From Chitinophagaceae bacterium UBA4411 (GTDB lineage: Bacteria; Bacteroidota; Bacteroidia; Chitinophagales; Chitinophagaceae): a stretch of 64,000 bases of DNA. How positions within the stretch are numbered: position 1 is the first letter of the stretch; each line of letters opens with the position of its first letter. This document shows positions 61,079 through 64,000 of this stretch, in pieces. Below the pieces are notes generated by a model. The model made no database searches. It had not been told where the DNA came from and was given only the letters and a program-made list of their open reading frames with translations. The stretch lies in contig DGQP01000007.1 in assembly GCA_002400415.1 (NCBI GenBank), positions 1 to 64,000 on the forward strand, read 5' to 3'. The position numbers and the translations under genes are program-made.

Positions 61079-61606
61079 ATGAAATCTTTCCTGGTCTTAT
61101 TTCTCCTTAGCTTCTTATCATCAGCTGTTTTTTCTCAACCGGATAACTTTCCTCAAAGCTGGACAGGTAACTGGAAAGGTGAACTGAGCTGGTACCAGGG
61201 CGCTGACCCGGTTCCTAAAAAGGTGAATATGGAATTAAGGATACAGCAGACTGACAGTAGTCATCAATTCAGCTGGCAGATCATTTATGGTTCAGCTTCG
61301 GAAGATAACCGTCCCTATAAACTGGTCGCTGTTGATACTGCCAAGGGACATTGGGTAATTGATGAAAACAATGGTATCGTATTAGACCAATATATGATCG
61401 CCGGTAAATTTTGCGGAGCCTTTACCGTGCAAAACTCCACTATCGTCAATAATTACTGGCTGGAGGATGGTGAACTCCATATTGAATTTTATAATATCTC
61501 CGCTAAACCGGTAGCCATTACCGGCAAAGGCACGGATGAAAGTCCTTCGGTAAACAGTTACCAGGTAAAAACTTACCAGAAAGCTATTTTAGTGCGAAGC
61601 AAATGA
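61079..61606 (+). CDS. Exported protein of unknown function
   Basis: A 175-residue protein. The ATG at 61079 starts a signal peptide (MKSFLVLFLLSFLSSAVFSQ). The mature part is beta-rich: SWTGNWKGELSWYQGADPVP, a central DRPYKLVAVDTAKGHW-type strand set and YQVKTYQKAILVRSK at the end, suggesting a lipocalin-like or small sandwich fold. No family is recognised. It lies 31 nt before the beta-lactamase-like gene, whose own promoter motif starts 5 nt after this stop. Confidence 0.7.
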   Translation: MKSFLVLFLLSFLSSAVFSQPDNFPQSWTGNWKGELSWYQGADPVPKKVNMELRIQQTDSSHQFSWQIIYGSASEDNRPYKLVAVDTAKGHWVIDENNGIVLDQYMIAGKFCGAFTVQNSTIVNNYWLEDGELHIEFYNISAKPVAITGKGTDESPSVNSYQVKTYQKAILVRSK

Positions 61607-61610
61607 TGGC

Positions 61611-61618
61611 TAACTTTG
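61611..61618 (+). promoter_or_regulatory. -7 promoter element of the class D beta-lactamase-like gene
   Basis: TAACTTTG matches TAnnTTTG, with TTTT 20 nt upstream as an approximate -33 element. The ATG follows 19 nt later. Confidence 0.5.
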
Positions 61619-61637
61619 CTGCAAATTAAAAACAGCG

Positions 61638-62474
61638 ATGAGAGTTATTTTTTGTGTTGCGGTACTGGTCGTTTTAATGCAGGCCTGCACGCCTAATAAT
61701 GTGAACCAGGATGAAAGTCTGAAGAAATATTTTGACGACAATAAAGCAGAAGGTTGTTTTGCGCTGATGGATAATGGCACCGGTAAGTTTACTGTCTATA
61801 ACCTGGCCCGTTATCGTGACAGCAGTTTTTTACCAGCCTCCACTTTCAAAATTGTGAATTCACTGATCGGTCTGCAAACCGGAAAGATCAGCAGCGATAG
61901 TATGGTGATCAAATGGGATGGGGTGATCCGTTCCTTCGACAGCTGGAACAAAGACCTGACTATGTATGATGCGTTCCGGGCATCTGCTGTTCCTTATTAC
62001 CAGGAAGTGGCCCGTCGGATCGGGAAAGATACCATGCAGACCTACCTGAATGCACTGGGATATGGGAAAAAATCAGATACGGATAAAGTGGTTATTACTT
62101 CTGCCATTGATACGTTCTGGTTAGATAATTCCATTAAAGTAACACCGGACCAGCAACTGGGCCTGGTGAAAAAATTATACTTCGATGAACTGCCCGGTTT
62201 CTTCAAAACCAACCAGGAAATGGTAAAAAGGGCCATGCTTTTTGAGAACAATACCAACTACCGCCTGGGATACAAAACCGGCTGGGGTTTCTGGAATGAA
62301 CAAACGGGCAAACATCTTGGCTGGGTCGTGGGCTGGATCGAGGAAAACAACCATCCTTACTTTTTTGTGCTGAACCTGGAATCAAAGGATAAAAACTTTG
62401 ATATGGTAACGGTACGCATGAAAATACTGAAAGATATCCTGAAGCAGCTGGGTTTTTTCGAGGGGAAAATGTAA
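61638..62474 (+). CDS. Class D (OXA-type) beta-lactamase-like lipoprotein
   Basis: A 278-residue serine hydrolase of the penicillin-binding superfamily. Catalytic motifs: Ser68-Thr-Phe-Lys71, Ser116-Ala-Val118, and KTG at 213-215 (GYKTGWG). Trp161, which protects the carbamylated Lys in OXA enzymes, is present in TFWLDN. The third class D motif YGN reads YGK (142-144). A lipobox (LMQAC, Cys17) predicts attachment to a membrane, unusual for OXA. It may be an intrinsic beta-lactamase, or a BlaR-like sensor domain without regulator. Activity is inference from motifs. Confidence 0.88.
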   Translation: MRVIFCVAVLVVLMQACTPNNVNQDESLKKYFDDNKAEGCFALMDNGTGKFTVYNLARYRDSSFLPASTFKIVNSLIGLQTGKISSDSMVIKWDGVIRSFDSWNKDLTMYDAFRASAVPYYQEVARRIGKDTMQTYLNALGYGKKSDTDKVVITSAIDTFWLDNSIKVTPDQQLGLVKKLYFDELPGFFKTNQEMVKRAMLFENNTNYRLGYKTGWGFWNEQTGKHLGWVVGWIEENNHPYFFVLNLESKDKNFDMVTVRMKILKDILKQLGFFEGKM

Positions 62475-62608
62475 TGTGAAAATTTGCGGATGTGCTAATT
62501 TGGAAATGACGTTCTGCCTTTTGGTTATATTCCCAATGTGGCGTAATTCTTGATAAATCCAAGGGGTCTAACATTTTCATATTTACTGATTGATACATTC
62601 AAATAAAA

Positions 62609-63610
62609 TTGACCTTCCAGTTTCAATATAATTACTACATCTGGCTGTTGGCAGCTGTTCTTATTTTCCTGCTGCTTTTCGGGTTGCTGCTGCAATGGAA
62701 AAAGAAGGTAAGAAAGAAGATGGGTGACGAAAAGCTGGTGGCTGCTCTTGCCCAATCATTTTCACCTCTACTTTTTACTTCCAAATTCATTGTATTATCG
62801 CTTGGATTTGCCGCAGGAGTCATTGCAGTGATGAACCCGAGACAACCAGGTGATGCAGATAGTGTGACCCGCAAAGGAATTGATGTGGTGGTGGCAATGG
62901 ATGTAAGCAAGAGTATGCTGGCCGCTGACCTGGCACCCAGCCGGCTGGAAAGAGCCAAACAGTTTGTCAATAAACTGATGAATGAAATGCCGGATGACCG
63001 TATTGCTTTGGTATTGTTTGCGGGCAAGGCGTATATTCAAATGCCACTGACAACGGACCATGGGGCTGCACAATTCTTTGTTTCATCCGCCACTCCTGAT
63101 GCCGTACCACAGCAGGGAACCCTGATAAGTGATGCGCTGAACATGAGTGTGAACGCTTTTAATATTAAAGAAAGAAGGTTTAAAGCAATTGTACTAATCA
63201 GTGACGGGGAGGAACATGATGCACAAGCCATTGCCACAGCGGAAAAGCTGGCGGAGCAGGGTGTGCTGATCAATACAGTGGGAGTGGGTTCGCCGGAGGG
63301 ATCAACGATCACTGATCCTGCCACCGGGCAAAATAAACTGGATGAAGCCGGCAATGTGGTGGTGTCTAAACTGAATGAAGCAGTACTGAAGCAGGTGGCG
63401 GCTGCAACCAACGGGGTGTATGTTCGCCTGCAAAGCAGTGATGATGCCGTGAAAGAGATCAAATCACAATTAGGCCAGATAGAACGCAAAGCATTTAGTG
63501 ATATCTCGCTGGTGAATTATAAAACATTCTTTATGTGGTTTGCCGGAGCCATGTTCTTGTTATTACTGGCTGAGCATTTTATTCCGGAAACAAAGCGGGT
63601 AAAAATATGA
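62609..63610 (+). CDS. VWA-domain protein of the Bat operon (BatA/BatB type)
   Basis: A 333-residue inner-membrane protein. Two N-terminal transmembrane helices (11-30 and 57-75) are followed by a von Willebrand A domain with an intact MIDAS (Asp98-x-Ser100-x-Ser102, Thr in QQGTLIS, Asp in LISDGEE). A C-terminal helix (near 306-325) anchors it again. The start is TTG 62609; no ATG is available in the right place. Bat proteins were named for Bacteroides aerotolerance. Gene order, directly before the TPR protein, suggests BatB. The stop overlaps the next start (ATGA). Confidence 0.88.
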   Translation: MTFQFQYNYYIWLLAAVLIFLLLFGLLLQWKKKVRKKMGDEKLVAALAQSFSPLLFTSKFIVLSLGFAAGVIAVMNPRQPGDADSVTRKGIDVVVAMDVSKSMLAADLAPSRLERAKQFVNKLMNEMPDDRIALVLFAGKAYIQMPLTTDHGAAQFFVSSATPDAVPQQGTLISDALNMSVNAFNIKERRFKAIVLISDGEEHDAQAIATAEKLAEQGVLINTVGVGSPEGSTITDPATGQNKLDEAGNVVVSKLNEAVLKQVAAATNGVYVRLQSSDDAVKEIKSQLGQIERKAFSDISLVNYKTFFMWFAGAMFLLLLAEHFIPETKRVKI

Positions 63611-64000
63611 GGTATTTAATCACGATATTGATCCTGGCCGCATTTACCCGGTTACCTGCCCAAAAAGTAAATGAACTGATCCTTTCAGGCAATGATCTTT
63701 ACCGCCAGGGAAAATTTGAAGATGCGGAAAAAAAATATACGGAAGCCGTGAAACTGCAACCGGTTAATATAACGGCTAAATTTAACCTGGCTGCTGTCAT
63801 GTATAAGCTGGGCAAGCCGGAAGAGGCTAAGAAAATGTACACGGAACTGGCAACGATGGAAAAGGATGCTGCCATACGAAGTAAGGCCTGGTATAATAAA
63901 GGCGCTGTTTTGAGTAAAGAAAAAAAACTCGAAGAAAGTATTGAAGCGTATAAGAATGCTCTGAAATTAAACCCGGACGACCAGGAAGCCAGGGAAAACC
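63607..64000 (+). CDS. TPR protein of the Bat operon (BatC type), cut by the window end
   Basis: The first 131 residues are visible. A signal peptide (MRYLITILILAAFTRLPAQ) precedes TPR repeats: GNDLYRQGKFEDAEKKYTEA, then FNLAAVMYKLGKPEEAKKMY and WYNKGAVLSKEKKLEESIEA with NALKLNPDD. This matches BatC, a periplasmic TPR partner of the VWA proteins. Translation is coupled through the 4-nt overlap. The 3' part lies outside the window. Confidence 0.9.
   Translation, partial: MRYLITILILAAFTRLPAQKVNELILSGNDLYRQGKFEDAEKKYTEAVKLQPVNITAKFNLAAVMYKLGKPEEAKKMYTELATMEKDAAIRSKAWYNKGAVLSKEKKLEESIEAYKNALKLNPDDQEAREN

Noticed and set aside
1..64000. CRISPR array, prophage, integron or conjugative element
   Set aside because: No regularly spaced repeats, no integrase, capsid, terminase, relaxase or toxin-antitoxin gene could be identified.

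Overview
The window is a gene-dense stretch of bacterial chromosome, almost certainly from the phylum Bacteroidota and most likely from the order Chitinophagales (Chitinophagaceae-like). Evidence: many genes are preceded by the Bacteroidota -7 promoter motif TAnnTTTG; two secreted proteins carry type IX secretion (T9SS) C-terminal sorting tails and one carries a gliding-type C-terminal domain; there is a GldA-type ABC ATPase; and families largely confined to Bacteroidota occur (DUF4270, DUF4907, DUF1501/DUF1800 pair, CarboxypepD-plug TonB receptor). I saw no tRNA, rRNA, CRISPR array, prophage or intact insertion sequence. The only mobile-DNA traces are a decayed RAYT-type (REP-associated transposase) fragment with hairpins at 248-531 and small palindromes.

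Layout. 1-531: end of an unknown gene and the RAYT relic. 540-2361 (-): PhoR/PhoB-like two-component pair. 2590-6655 (+): a large secreted protein with a caspase/gingipain-like His...Cys signature, then an ABC exporter. 6841-11086 (+): atpB-E-F-H-A, closed by a terminator and lacking atpG, atpD and atpC. 11606-21028: a T9SS-tailed protein, a TonB receptor, a TPR-like protein, two paralogous membrane proteins with a winged-helix regulator, and an ABC transporter with a LolA-like protein. 21040-22125 (-): pdxA. 22219-29187: two divergent operons, one with a Kelch lipoprotein, DUF4907 protein and LytS/LytTR pair, the other with a DUF4270 lipoprotein and two outer-membrane barrels. 29189-38194 (-): GAF protein, barrel protein, DUF1501 and DUF1800 proteins and a seven-repeat surface protein. 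38296-42846 (-): nth, a small protein, divIC, eno, gldA and a beta-carbonic anhydrase.

43110-50356 (+) is the most interesting block: a small His-rich exported protein, a second beta-carbonic anhydrase, a SulP anion transporter, DabA (DUF2309) and DabB (NDH-5/NuoL-like). With the divergent carbonic anhydrase at 42211-42846 this looks like a complete inorganic-carbon (bicarbonate) uptake and hydration module in what otherwise looks like a heterotroph.

50378-64000: an MFS symporter with a small partner, divergent from acetyl-CoA synthetase; an alpha/beta hydrolase; an L,D-transpeptidase; an ECF sigma factor / anti-sigma-like / outer-membrane protein unit; kbl with a palindrome inserted in frame; a 42-residue lipoprotein; a class D beta-lactamase-like lipoprotein; and the start of a Bat (VWA-TPR) operon that runs off the window end. 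Function assignments rest on motifs read by eye; no database search was run.
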